From assembly GCF_050389775.1 (NCBI RefSeq), contig NZ_CP177147.1, positions 62,001-126,000 of the forward strand: a DNA stretch of 64,000 nt, in the 5' to 3' direction. Shown one piece after another: positions 1 to 9,147 of this stretch. Below the pieces are notes generated by a model, which was not told where the DNA came from, searched no databases, and worked only from the letters and a program-made list of their open reading frames with translations. Positions within the stretch are counted from its first letter, which is position 1; every line of letters starts with the position of its first letter. The position numbers were made by a program, and so were the translations under genes. This DNA is from Marinibacterium sp050389775. GTDB taxonomy: Bacteria > Pseudomonadota > Alphaproteobacteria > Rhodobacterales > Rhodobacteraceae.

Positions 1-710
1 CCGCGGGTCGTCGATGTCGCATCCAGCGGGTCATGCCCGGCAATGACCTGATAGATCCGCGCCACGTCCTCGGCCGATCGGGCCAGCGGGCCGACCGTAT
101 CCAGGCTGGCGGCCAGTTCGTGCACGCCATGGCGGCTGACCCGCCCCCATGTGGGCTTCAGCCCCGTTGTCCCATTCATCGCCGAGGGCAGACGGATCGA
201 CCCGCCGGTTTCCGTTCCGATTGCAGCGGTCGCCAGCCCCGCGGCCACCGCCACGCCACTGCCCGAGGAGGACGCACCGCACCAGTGATCCGCGCTCCAG
301 GGATTGACCGGCGCGCCGAAGGGCGGGCGATGTTCGGCATAGGCGCCTTCGGTCATGTTGGCCTTGCCCAGGATCACCGCCCCGGCCGCCCGCAGCCGGG
401 CCACCACCGTCGCATCCGCACTGGCCCGATGATCCTGGCGCGACGGCATGGCCACGGTTGTCGCAACGCCCTTCACATCGACAATGTCCTTGATGACCAT
501 CGGCACGCCGGCCAGCGGGCCGGTCAGCTGGCCCCGGTCGACCTGCCGCGCGGCATCCAGGGCCAGATCGGGGGTCAGCGTGACGATGGCATTGTCCCGC
601 CGCGCCGCAATCCGGGTCAGCTGGTGTTCGGCCAGCGCCTCGGCGCCAAGCGTACCGCCCTCAAGACCGGCCCGGATCCCGGCGATGTCCAGCCAATGGG
701 CCTGCACCAT
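1..710 (-). CDS. Amidase signature family enzyme (partial, C-terminus beyond left edge)
   Basis: Hydrolyses an amide or acyl-amide bond in the cytoplasm. About 236 residues of the N-terminal half are visible and the frame runs open off the window edge. The Ser-cisSer-Lys triad of the amidase signature family is recognisable: Lys74 in VIKDIVDVKG, the serine cluster in GASSSGSG near residues 145-152, and the nucleophile serine in GTETGGSIRLPSAMNG near residue 171. The ATG at 710 was chosen because the preceding gene on this strand, a peptide-type binding protein, stops only 60 bases upstream, which suggests one operon. A role in cleaving an imported amide or peptide-like compound is inferred from that neighbour. 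Confidence 0.88.
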   Translation of the reverse strand, partial: MVQAHWLDIAGIRAGLEGGTLGAEALAEHQLTRIAARRDNAIVTLTPDLALDAARQVDRGQLTGPLAGVPMVIKDIVDVKGVATTVAMPSRQDHRASADATVVARLRAAGAVILGKANMTEGAYAEHRPPFGAPVNPWSADHWCGASSSGSGVAVAAGLATAAIGTETGGSIRLPSAMNGTTGLKPTWGRVSRHGVHELAASLDTVGPLARSAEDVARIYQVIAGHDPLDATSTTR

Positions 711-770
711 GTTCAATTCCCGTCATTCCACCGGGGCGGGGCCACGCGTGGCGGCCCCGCCCGACGTCGA

Positions 771-2288
771 TCAGCTACGCGTGATCTTGTTGGCCAGGAT
801 CCAGCCGTTCTTGTATTCCGGCACCTCCAGGCTGTCGCGATAGGCCACCGTCAGCACCGATTGCAGCAAGGGCATGGTCACGCCCTGGTCGGTCGCATCC
901 ATCACGAGCTGCTTGTAGGCCTCGATCCGCGCATCGTAATCCGTCATGCCGAACAGCTCGGTCACGCGCTGCGGGATCTCGCCGGTCTTCCAGGGCGAAA
1001 ACGGCATGTTGGGGTTCAGCAGATAGCCGGCATAGATCTCGGGATCGCCGGTTGCGTTGTCCCAGGAATAGAGCGTCAGGTCGGGCAGCTGACCGGCCCG
1101 GGTCAGCTCGAAATACTTGGCATATTCAATGACTTCCAGTTCGGCCTCGATCCCCACCTGGCCCCACATCTGCACCAAGGCCCGGGCGATGTCGTAATCC
1201 GATGGGAACTGGCCGTTGGTCGTGGCAAAGCTGATCTTGGCCGGGTTGTCGGGGCCATAGCCCGACTTGGCCAGCAGTTCCTTGGCCAGCTCGGGGTCGA
1301 AGGCAAAGTCGTAATCCTCGACATAGCCCGGCGTACCCGGCGAGGCCGCCACGTCGATCGGCACCGCCGCCCCACCGTAAAAGGCGCGCGACAGGGCGTC
1401 CTTGTTGACCGCATGCGACAGGGCCAGCCGCAGGTTGTCATCGGTCAGCGCCTTGTCGGAGTTGACCATCAGCAGGATGATCCGGGTGATCGGCAACAGC
1501 TTGGCCGTCACGCCCGGCGTCTTTTCCAGCCGCTGCGTGTCGCGCACCGGCAGGGCGATGGTCAGGTCGACCTGGCCCGACTGGATCGCGGCCAGCCGCG
1601 CCGAGGGATCCTTGACGATCTGGATGGTCACCGTCTTGATCGGCGCCACGCCACCCCAATAGCCGTCATAGGCTTCCAGCACGATCCGGCTGTCGCGGTC
1701 GTATTGCACCAGCTTGTAAGGCCCCGTGCCCATGGGTTTTTCGCGCAGGCCGTCTTCGCCGACTTCTTCGACATAGGCCTTGGAGACCACGTAAGAGCCC
1801 AGGAAAGCCAACCATTGCGGCGCCGTGGTCATCGGGCGCGAGAAGTTCATCGTCAGTTCGGTCGGCGAGGCAATGTCGACGGTTTCCACCGAGCCCCAGG
1901 TCGAATTGACGTCGATATTGTGGCCGGCCAGGCGACGCCCCATGAAGGTATAGGCCACGTCCTTGGCCGTCATCGGGGTGCCGTCGTGAAAGGTCACGTC
2001 GTCGCGCAGGACCAGCTTCAGCGACAGCCCGTCGTCGGCCATCTCCCATTCCGAGATCACGCCGGGCACCAGGTTCAGGTCGACATCCTGGTCGAGCGGC
2101 TGATCGTAGACCAGCTTGTAGATCGGCTGGGCATCGGGCGCGAAACGCAGGTTCGGGTCCCAGTTCGGCACGTCGCTGGGCCAGGCGATGGTCAGGCTGT
2201 CGGCGCCCTGGGCCAGCACGGTGGCCCCCTTGGCCATCAGCAGGCCGGCCAGGCCAAGGGCCCCAAATTGTCTGCGATTCAGTTCCAT
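771..2288 (-). CDS. Family 5 (peptide/opine-type) ABC transporter substrate-binding protein, Tat-type signal
   Basis: Periplasmic solute receptor for an Opp/Dpp-type importer, 505 residues, the normal size for family 5 binding proteins. The N-terminus carries NRRQFGALGLAGLLMAKG, a twin-arginine pair followed by a hydrophobic stretch and an AQG-like cleavage region, so export by the Tat pathway is likely. Typical family features follow, including YKLVYDQPL, the FHDGTPMTAKDVAYTF stretch and a MGTGPYKL motif. The ATG at 2288 is preceded by AAAGGACAA; an upstream in-frame extension lacks a ribosome site and would bury the signal peptide. The matching permeases and ATPase are probably the plus-strand genes at 5397-9112, which lack a binding protein of their own; this pairing is inference. 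Confidence 0.9.
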   Translation of the reverse strand: MELNRRQFGALGLAGLLMAKGATVLAQGADSLTIAWPSDVPNWDPNLRFAPDAQPIYKLVYDQPLDQDVDLNLVPGVISEWEMADDGLSLKLVLRDDVTFHDGTPMTAKDVAYTFMGRRLAGHNIDVNSTWGSVETVDIASPTELTMNFSRPMTTAPQWLAFLGSYVVSKAYVEEVGEDGLREKPMGTGPYKLVQYDRDSRIVLEAYDGYWGGVAPIKTVTIQIVKDPSARLAAIQSGQVDLTIALPVRDTQRLEKTPGVTAKLLPITRIILLMVNSDKALTDDNLRLALSHAVNKDALSRAFYGGAAVPIDVAASPGTPGYVEDYDFAFDPELAKELLAKSGYGPDNPAKISFATTNGQFPSDYDIARALVQMWGQVGIEAELEVIEYAKYFELTRAGQLPDLTLYSWDNATGDPEIYAGYLLNPNMPFSPWKTGEIPQRVTELFGMTDYDARIEAYKQLVMDATDQGVTMPLLQSVLTVAYRDSLEVPEYKNGWILANKITRS

Positions 2289-2484
2289 GTCGGTTGTCCT
2301 TTGTTGGAAGGTTCGGCCGCCACTCGGACGACCCCCGCCGGCCGTGCCGGATGGCAACGGCGGCCGCGCGGCGCCGGTCTTTCTGCCGGATCTCCGGCCG
2401 CAACGATGGGTCGGGCGCACAGGCCCGCTGACTGGGCGCCCGCCAGGTGGCCGCGCCGGGAAACGTGGAGAAGTTCTGCCCTGA

Positions 2485-2514
2485 ACCTAACGGCCGCAGC
2501 CGTAAAGCTGTCAA
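2485..2514 (-). promoter_or_regulatory. Candidate sigma70-type promoter for the binding protein/amidase operon
   Basis: On the minus strand a perfect TTGACA (2509-2514) is followed 18 bases later by TTAGGT (2485-2490), pointing toward the binding-protein gene that starts at 2288. It lies directly after the LysR stop codon at 2524. The -10 is poor, so this is only a candidate. Confidence 0.35.
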
Positions 2515-2523
2515 TAATTTATT

Positions 2524-3447
2524 TTAGGTCTGGCATATTTTCGATGGGGCGCTGCCTTGAATCCGGGCATTTCGGGAAATCATCTCGATCAGGCGGCGCA
2601 ATGGGGCGGAGGTTTCCCCCTCTTGCACGGCAAATTGCAGACGCATTTGCAAGGCCGGCCCGGCAATCCCGCGCAATACGATACCGTTTGGGCATCGCTG
2701 GTCATTCCAGGCGCTGACGAGGCCCATTCCGCGCCCCATTCGAACCATTGCCAAAATTTCCGCCTCATTCTGCGCGGGATGCACGCGCTTTGGGCGCAGA
2801 CGGGATTCCGAGATGCCGGCCGTCAGGGCACCATGCAGGGCCGGGGCCGCTGCCTGATGCAGGGCAATCAGCGTCTCGCCCGCCAGATCCGCCAACCCGA
2901 TGCCCTCACGGTCGGCCAGCGGCGATCCCTCGGGAAGCGCCAGGCACAGGCCACATTCCGCAACGGGAAATGACGCTAAATCATAGGCTTGCCCCACGTC
3001 GGACCACAAGAACGCACCATCCAGCGCCCCGCTGGCAACGGACTGCGCCAGCTCGACCACCGCCCCTTCGCGCAGGTCCACATCCAGGTCAGGCATCTCG
3101 CGCGCCAGGGCGCCAAGCAGCCCGGGCACCACGTCGCCCCAGGTTGCATCCGGCGTGACCCCGATACGCAAAACCCCCGAATCGCCGCGATCCAGCGCTC
3201 GCGCCTCGCGACAGATCGCATCATATTCCCCGACCAGGTGACGCGCCCGATCCAGGAACCGCCGCCCGGCATCGGTCAGGCGCACACCGCTTGATCCGCG
3301 ATCAAACAGCCGGGCGCCGATTTCCTCTTCCAACCCCCTGATCTGGCGACTTAAAGCCGGCTGGGCCAATCCCAATTCAGCCGCAGCCCGCCGAAAACCC
3401 CCGGCATCACCCACGGCAATACAAGCCCGAATCCGTTTCAATTCCAT
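2524..3447 (-). CDS. LysR-family transcriptional regulator
   Basis: A 307-residue LTTR. The winged helix-turn-helix lies at residues 1-60 (FRRAAAELGLAQPALSRQIRGLEEEIGARLFDR) and the rest is the periplasmic-binding-protein-like effector domain. It is divergent from the GMC oxidoreductase/ABC genes at 3636-9112, the usual arrangement for a local activator. It also lies just upstream of the binding protein/amidase genes on its own strand, so it could control both halves of the transporter. A good TTGACA promoter precedes it. The effector cannot be told from the sequence. Confidence 0.92.
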   Translation of the reverse strand: MELKRIRACIAVGDAGGFRRAAAELGLAQPALSRQIRGLEEEIGARLFDRGSSGVRLTDAGRRFLDRARHLVGEYDAICREARALDRGDSGVLRIGVTPDATWGDVVPGLLGALAREMPDLDVDLREGAVVELAQSVASGALDGAFLWSDVGQAYDLASFPVAECGLCLALPEGSPLADREGIGLADLAGETLIALHQAAAPALHGALTAGISESRLRPKRVHPAQNEAEILAMVRMGRGMGLVSAWNDQRCPNGIVLRGIAGPALQMRLQFAVQEGETSAPLRRLIEMISRNARIQGSAPSKICQT

Positions 3448-3470
3448 ATGCGATACCCCTTTGGCATCAC

Positions 3471-3500
3471 AGTTTTGGAAAAAGTGTATTGCCTGTCAAT
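3471..3500. promoter_or_regulatory. LysR/GMC divergent promoter with candidate LTTR box
   Basis: On the minus strand TTGACA (3494-3499) and AAAACT (3471-3476) are separated by 17 bases and point at the LysR start (3447). Overlapping the -35 is an inverted repeat ATTG-N5-CAAT (3488-3500) with further partial symmetry outside it, the kind of dyad LysR proteins bind. The position fits autoregulation plus control of the divergent GMC gene. Confidence 0.42.
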
Positions 3501-3635
3501 GTACGGCTGTGAAACATTCAAGCTTAAACAATATGCCCGGACCGTCTCTCTCCCTGACCCGGCCGGCGCAGATTGGCCTCGGGCGGCCCTGCCCTCACGG
3601 AACCCCGGCCCGAGCGAAGCGGAAGGAGACCCCAG

Positions 3636-5285
3636 GTGACCCAGGATTTTGAGACGGATTACATCGTCGTCGGCGCCGGCTCGGCCGGATGTGTCATGGC
3701 CGCGCGGCTGACCGAAGATCCCGCGACCCAGGTGACCGTGCTGGAGGCCGGCGGCGCGGATCGCAGCCCCTGGATCCACATCCCGATCGGCTACGGCAAG
3801 ACCATCGTCGACCCGCGCCTGAACTGGCGGTTCGAAACCGAACCCGACGCCGAGATCGGCGGCCGGCGGATGTACTGGGCGCGCGGCAAGGTGCTGGGCG
3901 GGTCGTCGTCGATCAACGGCCTGCTCTACATTCGCGGCCAGGCCGAGGATTACGACCTGTGGCGCCAGATGGGCAACACCGGCTGGGGCTATGAAAGCGT
4001 GCTGCCCTATTTCCGCAAGGCCGAGGACCAGGAGAACGGGTCCGACACCTACCATGGCGCGGACGGCCCGCTGCGGGTGTCGAACCTGGTGGAACGCAAT
4101 CCGCTGTGCGACGCCTTCATCAAGGCGGGCGTGCGCACGGGCATTCCCGAGACCCAGGATTTCAACGGGGCCAGCCAGGAAGGCATCGGCTATTACCAGC
4201 TGACCACCCGCCACGCGCGGCGCTGCTCGGCCGCCGTGGCCTACCTGCACCCTGCGCGCAAGCGGCCCAACCTGCGGGTCGAGACCGGGGCCTTGACGCG
4301 CCGGGTGATCTTTGAGGGCCGCCGCGCCATCGGGGTCGAGGCCGAGATCAACGGCCATACCGTGACCATCCGGGCCCGCCGCGAAGTGATCCTGGCCGCC
4401 GGCTCGATCAACTCGCCCAAGCTGCTGCTGCTGTCCGGGGTCGGCCCGGCCGGCCACCTGGCGGACATGGGCCTGCCGGTGGTGCATGACCTGCCCGGCG
4501 TGGGCGAGAACCTGCAGGACCATTACGGGGCGATCATGTCCTACAAGGCCCGGCGCCCGCTGACGGTCAACGACATCATGGCCAGCCCGCTGCGCCAGTT
4601 GCAGGTCGGGCTGCAATACATCCTGACGCGCAAGGGCCCGCTGACGATCTCGGCGGCGCAGGTCGGGGCTTTCATCAAGTCGTCGCCCGACGTGGCCACG
4701 CCCGACCTGCAATTCCTGTTCCAGACCTTCAGCCACGATGAATACGACGAAGGGCTGCACAAGTTCTCGGGCTTTGCCAACGTGGCCTGCCCGACCCGGC
4801 CCGAAAGCCGGGGCACGCTGCGCCTGAAATCCGCCGATCCGGCCGAGGCGCCGGTGATGCAGGCCAATTACCTGTCGGCGGCCAACGACCGGCGCATCCT
4901 GGTCGAGGGCATGAAGATCTCGCGCGCGGTGATGGAGCAGCCCGAGATGCAGGCCGAGATCCTGGCCGAACATTCCCCGGGGCCCGATTGCCGCAGCGAT
5001 GACGAATTGCTGGCCTTCGCCCGCGAGACCGGCCTGTCGATCGCCCACCAGGTCGGCACCTGCAAGATGGGCAACGATCCGATGGCCGTGGTCGACCCGA
5101 CCCTGAAGGTCCGGGGCATCGAAGGCCTGCGGGTGGTCGATGCGTCGGTCATGCCGACCCTGGTGTCGGGCAACACCAATGCGCCGACCATCATGATCGC
5201 CGAGAAGGCCGCCGACATCCTGCGCGGCCGCAGCCTGGCGCCGGCCGAGCTGCGCCACGAGCGGCCCCAGGCCGAGCCCGCCTGA
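3636..5285 (+). CDS. GMC-family FAD-dependent alcohol oxidoreductase (choline dehydrogenase-like)
   Basis: Oxidises a primary alcohol to an aldehyde using FAD. It has 549 residues, the usual GMC length. The FAD Rossmann motif VVGAGSAGCVMAARL is at the N-terminus, the second GMC signature is in GKVLGGSSSINGLLYIRG near residue 85, and the catalytic pair is the His in SIAHQVGTCKMG and the Asn in SGNTNAPTIM near the C-terminus. The GTG at 3636 is preferred because AAGGAGA lies seven bases upstream; an ATG 63 bases upstream is possible. It heads an apparent operon with two permeases and an ATPase. A close paralogue lies at 14785-16407. The substrate is unknown. Confidence 0.92.
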   Translation: MTQDFETDYIVVGAGSAGCVMAARLTEDPATQVTVLEAGGADRSPWIHIPIGYGKTIVDPRLNWRFETEPDAEIGGRRMYWARGKVLGGSSSINGLLYIRGQAEDYDLWRQMGNTGWGYESVLPYFRKAEDQENGSDTYHGADGPLRVSNLVERNPLCDAFIKAGVRTGIPETQDFNGASQEGIGYYQLTTRHARRCSAAVAYLHPARKRPNLRVETGALTRRVIFEGRRAIGVEAEINGHTVTIRARREVILAAGSINSPKLLLLSGVGPAGHLADMGLPVVHDLPGVGENLQDHYGAIMSYKARRPLTVNDIMASPLRQLQVGLQYILTRKGPLTISAAQVGAFIKSSPDVATPDLQFLFQTFSHDEYDEGLHKFSGFANVACPTRPESRGTLRLKSADPAEAPVMQANYLSAANDRRILVEGMKISRAVMEQPEMQAEILAEHSPGPDCRSDDELLAFARETGLSIAHQVGTCKMGNDPMAVVDPTLKVRGIEGLRVVDASVMPTLVSGNTNAPTIMIAEKAADILRGRSLAPAELRHERPQAEPA

Positions 5286-5396
5286 TCCGCCCCGCCCTGC
5301 CGCCAGCCGAGGACCTGCCATGACCCTGCCCGCCCGACCCCGCGTCCCATCCTGCGCCCGCCCCTGCGGCGCCGGTGCCCAGCCGGAGACCCCGCG

Positions 5397-6410
5397 ATGC
5401 TTCTGACCATGGCCAGGGTGATCAGCCGGCGGATGCTGGTGGTCATCCCGATCCTGCTGGCGGTGTCGATGCTGCTGTTCCTCGTGCTGCGCCTGCTGCC
5501 CGTCGATCCGGCGGCCATGTCGCTGCCACCCACGGCGACCAACGACGAAATCGAAGCCATGCGCGAGGCCATGGGGCTGAACCTGCCGATCCCCCATCAA
5601 TATGCCATCTGGCTGCGCGATACGCTGTCCGGCGAATTCGGCACGTCGATCCAGTATCGCCAGCCGGTGGGCGAGCTGATCGCCAAGACCCTGCCGGCGA
5701 CGATCGAACTGGCCGTTGTCGCGGCGATCATTGCCACGGTGGTGGGCATCGGCGGCGGGCTGGTGATCTTTCGCATGCGCGGAACGGTGGGCGAGGCCGC
5801 CGGCGATGTCGGATCGCTGCTGATGCTGTCGCTGCCGGATTTCCTGTGGGGCCTGATCCTGATCTTCGTCTTCGGCGTGTTCTGGCCCGTCCTGCCCTTC
5901 ATCGGCCGGCTCGATCCGGGCATGGTCCAGCCCGGGGGCACCGGCTTTCTGCTGATCGATGCCCTGGCCGCCGGACAAGTCCGGGTCTTCTGGTCCGCGC
6001 TGGTGCACATGCTGATCCCGGCCACGGCCCTGGGCATCAGCTTTGCGCCGATCGTCATGCGCGTGCTGCGCTCGTCGCTGCTGGATGTCTACCAGGAAGG
6101 CTATATCGCCCAGGCCCGCATGCGCGGGGTCAGCGAGGAACGCATCCTGGTGTCACATGCCCTCAAGAACGCCATCCTGCCGACCCTGACCCTGATGGGC
6201 GTGCAATTCGGCTTTCTCTTCGGAGGCACCCTGCTGATCGAGGTCATCTGTTCCTATCCCGGGGTCGGCAACCTGATGGTCGGCTCGGTGCGCAATGCCG
6301 ACCTGCCGGTCATCCAGATGGTCGGGCTGACCTATTGCGCCGTCACCCTGCTGATCAACACGCTGGTCGATGCCCTGTGTGTCGCGCTCAACCCCAAGGC
6401 CACGGCGTAA
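5397..6410 (+). CDS. Dpp/OppB-type ABC transporter permease
   Basis: Inner-membrane permease of a peptide/opine-type importer, 337 residues. The first membrane segment is near residues 12-32 (MLVVIPILLAVSMLLFLVLR), followed by the OppB-type N-terminal periplasmic region and the binding-protein-dependent transport domain with several more helices. The EAA-like loop (ARMRGVSEERILVSHALKNA) that docks the ATPase is near residues 240-260. It starts 111 bases after the GMC gene and its stop is directly followed by the second permease. Translation could also begin at the ATG four codons later. Confidence 0.93.
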   Translation: MLLTMARVISRRMLVVIPILLAVSMLLFLVLRLLPVDPAAMSLPPTATNDEIEAMREAMGLNLPIPHQYAIWLRDTLSGEFGTSIQYRQPVGELIAKTLPATIELAVVAAIIATVVGIGGGLVIFRMRGTVGEAAGDVGSLLMLSLPDFLWGLILIFVFGVFWPVLPFIGRLDPGMVQPGGTGFLLIDALAAGQVRVFWSALVHMLIPATALGISFAPIVMRVLRSSLLDVYQEGYIAQARMRGVSEERILVSHALKNAILPTLTLMGVQFGFLFGGTLLIEVICSYPGVGNLMVGSVRNADLPVIQMVGLTYCAVTLLINTLVDALCVALNPKATA

Positions 6411-6411
6411 C

Positions 6412-7266
6412 ATGACATTGCCCCCCTATCTTCGCGATCCCCGCACCATCGTCGGCCTGGTCATCGTCCTGGCCGTCTTTCTCACCGCGGTCTTCGCCCC
6501 GCTGCTGGCCCCGCATGATCCCGACACCCAGGACCTGCTCTGGGTGCTGCTGCCGCCCAGCTGGCAGCCCGGGGGCGATCCCAATTTCCCCCTGGGCACG
6601 GATTCGCTGGGCCGCGACGTGCTGTCCCGCCTGATCTACAGCGCCCGGGTGGCCATGACCGTGGCCATCGTTTCGGCCGTCGGAGCCATGATCCTGGGCA
6701 CCATTGCCGCCCTGCTGGCCGGCTATTTCGGCGGCTGGGTCGACACGCTGATCAGCCGCACCGTCGATGTCTGGATCTCGTTCCCCCCGGTCGTGCTGTC
6801 GCTGATCCTGATCGTCGGGCTGGGCGTCGGGCTGGACAAGGTCATCCTGGCCATCATCCTGGTCGACTGGACCCGTTTCTGCCGGGTGCTGCGGGCCGAG
6901 GTCATCCTGGTCCGCCAGCAGGCCTATGTTTCGGCCGCGCGCATGCTGGGCCAGAGCCATTTCATCACCCTCAGCCGCGAAGTGCTGCCCGCCGTGGTGC
7001 CCCTGATCATCACCCTGTTCAGCCTGGAAATGGGCATTGCCGTGACGGTCGAGGCCATCCTCAGCTTTGTCGGCATGGGTGTCAGCGCGAATATCCCGGC
7101 CTGGGGCCAGATGATCGCCGACGCGCGGATGAACATCTACGACTCCCCCTGGGGTCTCTTCCTGCCGATCGCGGCCGTCTTCGTCACGGTCGCCGGCTTC
7201 AACCTGCTGGGAGAAGGGCTCCGCAAGGGGCTGGACGCGCGGCAGAACACCTCGCGGGGCGTGTGA
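6412..7266 (+). CDS. Dpp/OppC-type ABC transporter permease
   Basis: Second membrane subunit of the same importer, 284 residues. It shows the OppC N-terminal helix (IVGLVIVLAVFLTAVFAPLL), the HDPD motif and the GTDSLGRDVLSRLIYSARV signature, then the transport domain with its EAA loop (SAARMLGQSHFITLSREVLP). The ATG at 6412 lies one base after the stop of the first permease, so the two are co-translated; the following ATPase starts one base after this stop. The tight packing supports a single transporter operon. Confidence 0.93.
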   Translation: MTLPPYLRDPRTIVGLVIVLAVFLTAVFAPLLAPHDPDTQDLLWVLLPPSWQPGGDPNFPLGTDSLGRDVLSRLIYSARVAMTVAIVSAVGAMILGTIAALLAGYFGGWVDTLISRTVDVWISFPPVVLSLILIVGLGVGLDKVILAIILVDWTRFCRVLRAEVILVRQQAYVSAARMLGQSHFITLSREVLPAVVPLIITLFSLEMGIAVTVEAILSFVGMGVSANIPAWGQMIADARMNIYDSPWGLFLPIAAVFVTVAGFNLLGEGLRKGLDARQNTSRGV

Positions 7267-7267
7267 C

Positions 7268-9112
7268 ATGGCGGCACTTCTGAAGGCAAACGGGCTGACG
7301 GTCGGCGTGGTCAAGGCCGGGCTGCCGATCAACCACAAGGTCAGCTTCACGCTGGAACCCGGCCGCGTCCTGGGGCTGATCGGGGAATCCGGGGCGGGCA
7401 AGTCGATGATCGCCAAGACCATCGCCCGCCTGCTGCCCGATGGCGTGGGCATCATGGACGGCACGCTGGAATACGACGGCCGCGACCTGGCCACCCTGTC
7501 GGGCGCCGAACACCGCCGCCTGCTGGGCCGCGAGATCGCCTTTATCCCGCAGGAACCGCTGACCGCGCTGAACCCGGTCCAGACCGTCGGCCGCCAGTTC
7601 GACGAACACCTGCGCCTGATCGGCCATGGCACCGCCGCGCAGCGCCGCGAGCGGGCGCTGGAAATGTTCGATGCCGTCGGGCTGGACGCCAGCGCCGAAG
7701 TGCTGGCGAAATACCCCCACCAGTTCTCGGGCGGGCAATTGCAGCGCATCCTGATCGCCATGGCCTTTGCTTCCCGGCCCCGGCTGGTCATTGCCGACGA
7801 ACCGACAACCGCGCTCGACGTGTCGATCCAGGGCCGGGTCGTCGAGCTGATCGGCGAGATGCAGAGCCGCTACGACACGGCGGTGATCTTCATCACCCAT
7901 GACCTGCGGTTGGCCGCGCATATCTGCGACGACATGATGGTGCTTTACGGCGGGCGGATCGTCGAGCGCGGGCTGGCCGACGATGTCTTCCGCACGCCGC
8001 GCCATGCCTATACCCGCTGCCTGCAACTGGCCAATCCCGAGTTGTTCGGCCCGCGCCGGGCGCTGTTCTCGATGCCCGGGCGGATGCCCGGCCTGATCGA
8101 GATGAAGGGCCTGCCCGGGTGCCGGTTCGCCCCGCGCTGCCCGCTGCGCTCGGCGGCCTGCGACGAGCTGGAACCGGCGCTGGTGCCGGCCGGCCCGGCG
8201 GACCCCGGCGGGCATGCCAGCCGCTGCATCCATGCCGACAAGGTCGACACGATCTCGACCGAGGGCCTGCCCCTGCCCGCCCTGCGCCGGATCGAGACGG
8301 GCGACCCCCTGCTGGTGGCCCAGGACGTGGGCAAGCGATACGTGTCCAAGCCCGGCCTGCTGGCCAGGCGCAAGACCTTTGACGCGGCCCGCAGCATCGA
8401 CCTGACGATCCGCCAGGGCGAATTCGTGGGCATCGTCGGCGAATCCGGGTCCGGCAAATCGACCCTCGCGCGGATGGCCGTGGGGATGGACCTGCCGACC
8501 TCGGGCCGGATGATCCTGTGCGGCGACAGTGTCAGCGACCAGGAACCGGCGGTCCGGGCGCGCCGGGTGGAAAACGGCCAGATGGTCTTTCAGGACCCCC
8601 ATTCCGCCCTGAACCCGCGCCGGCGGGTGGGCAGCATCGTGGCCCAGGCGATGGAAGCCCGGGGCGCGGGCCATGACGAACGGGTCGTGCGGGCCACCGA
8701 GTTGCTGCGCGAGGTCGGGCTGTCGTCGGAAATGGCCCTGCGCTATCCGTCACAGCTGTCGGGCGGCCAGAAACAGCGGGTCAACATCGCCCGGGCGCTC
8801 TGTGTCATGCCCCGGCTGCTGGTGGCCGATGAGATCGTGTCGGGGCTGGACGTGTCTGTGCAGGCCCAGCTGCTCAACCTGCTGTCGCGGCTGCGCGACG
8901 AGATGGGGTTCGGCCTGTTGCTGATCTCGCATGACCTGGCCGTGGTGCGTTACATCTGCGAGCGGGTCGTGGTGATGTATCGCGGCGAGATCGTCGAATC
9001 CGGCTGGACCGAAGAGGTCTTTGCCGAGCCCCGCCACGAATACACCCGACGCCTGCTTTCCTCGGTCCCGGGCGAGGCGCCGCCCTCGTTCGGCCAGCGC
9101 GCGGCGCAATAG
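7268..9112 (+). CDS. Fused double ATPase of a peptide-type ABC importer (DppD-DppF in one chain)
   Basis: A 614-residue protein with two complete ATP-binding cassettes that power the adjacent permeases. Domain 1 has Walker A GESGAGKSM, signature FSGGQLQRI and Walker B LVIADEPT, followed by the oligopeptide-transporter C-terminal region with its cysteine-bearing GCRFAPRCPL. Domain 2, from about residue 350, has GESGSGKST, LSGGQKQRV and LLVADEIVSGLD. In domain 2 the Walker B ends in Glu-Ile rather than Glu-Pro, a minor change. Fusion of the D and F subunits is known in several importers. It ends 19 bases before the convergent AraC gene. Confidence 0.94.
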   Translation: MAALLKANGLTVGVVKAGLPINHKVSFTLEPGRVLGLIGESGAGKSMIAKTIARLLPDGVGIMDGTLEYDGRDLATLSGAEHRRLLGREIAFIPQEPLTALNPVQTVGRQFDEHLRLIGHGTAAQRRERALEMFDAVGLDASAEVLAKYPHQFSGGQLQRILIAMAFASRPRLVIADEPTTALDVSIQGRVVELIGEMQSRYDTAVIFITHDLRLAAHICDDMMVLYGGRIVERGLADDVFRTPRHAYTRCLQLANPELFGPRRALFSMPGRMPGLIEMKGLPGCRFAPRCPLRSAACDELEPALVPAGPADPGGHASRCIHADKVDTISTEGLPLPALRRIETGDPLLVAQDVGKRYVSKPGLLARRKTFDAARSIDLTIRQGEFVGIVGESGSGKSTLARMAVGMDLPTSGRMILCGDSVSDQEPAVRARRVENGQMVFQDPHSALNPRRRVGSIVAQAMEARGAGHDERVVRATELLREVGLSSEMALRYPSQLSGGQKQRVNIARALCVMPRLLVADEIVSGLDVSVQAQLLNLLSRLRDEMGFGLLLISHDLAVVRYICERVVVMYRGEIVESGWTEEVFAEPRHEYTRRLLSSVPGEAPPSFGQRAAQ

Positions 9113-9121
9113 GCTCCGGTC

Positions 9122-9147
9122 CCGCCGCCGCTCAAATCCGGCGGCGG
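9122..9147. terminator. GC-rich hairpin between convergent genes
   Basis: A perfect 9-base stem (CCGCCGCCG / CGGCGGCGG) with an 8-base loop lies between the ABC ATPase stop and the AraC stop, overlapping the last AraC codons (an Arg run). There is no clear T tract, so terminator function is only suggested by position. Confidence 0.33.

Noticed and set aside
33..2717. A very long open frame on the plus strand opposite the amidase, binding protein and LysR genes
   Set aside because: Its translation is rich in Arg, Gly, His and Gln with no domain pattern, while the opposite strand holds three clear protein families. It is a by-product of high GC, as are similar long antisense frames at 3438-6008, 10281-13445, 12998-15157, 16495-19152, 26813-29089 and 37954-40050.
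5321..5407. 28-codon frame between the GMC and permease genes
   Set aside because: There is no convincing ribosome site, the composition is that of GC-rich leader, and it overlaps the permease start.
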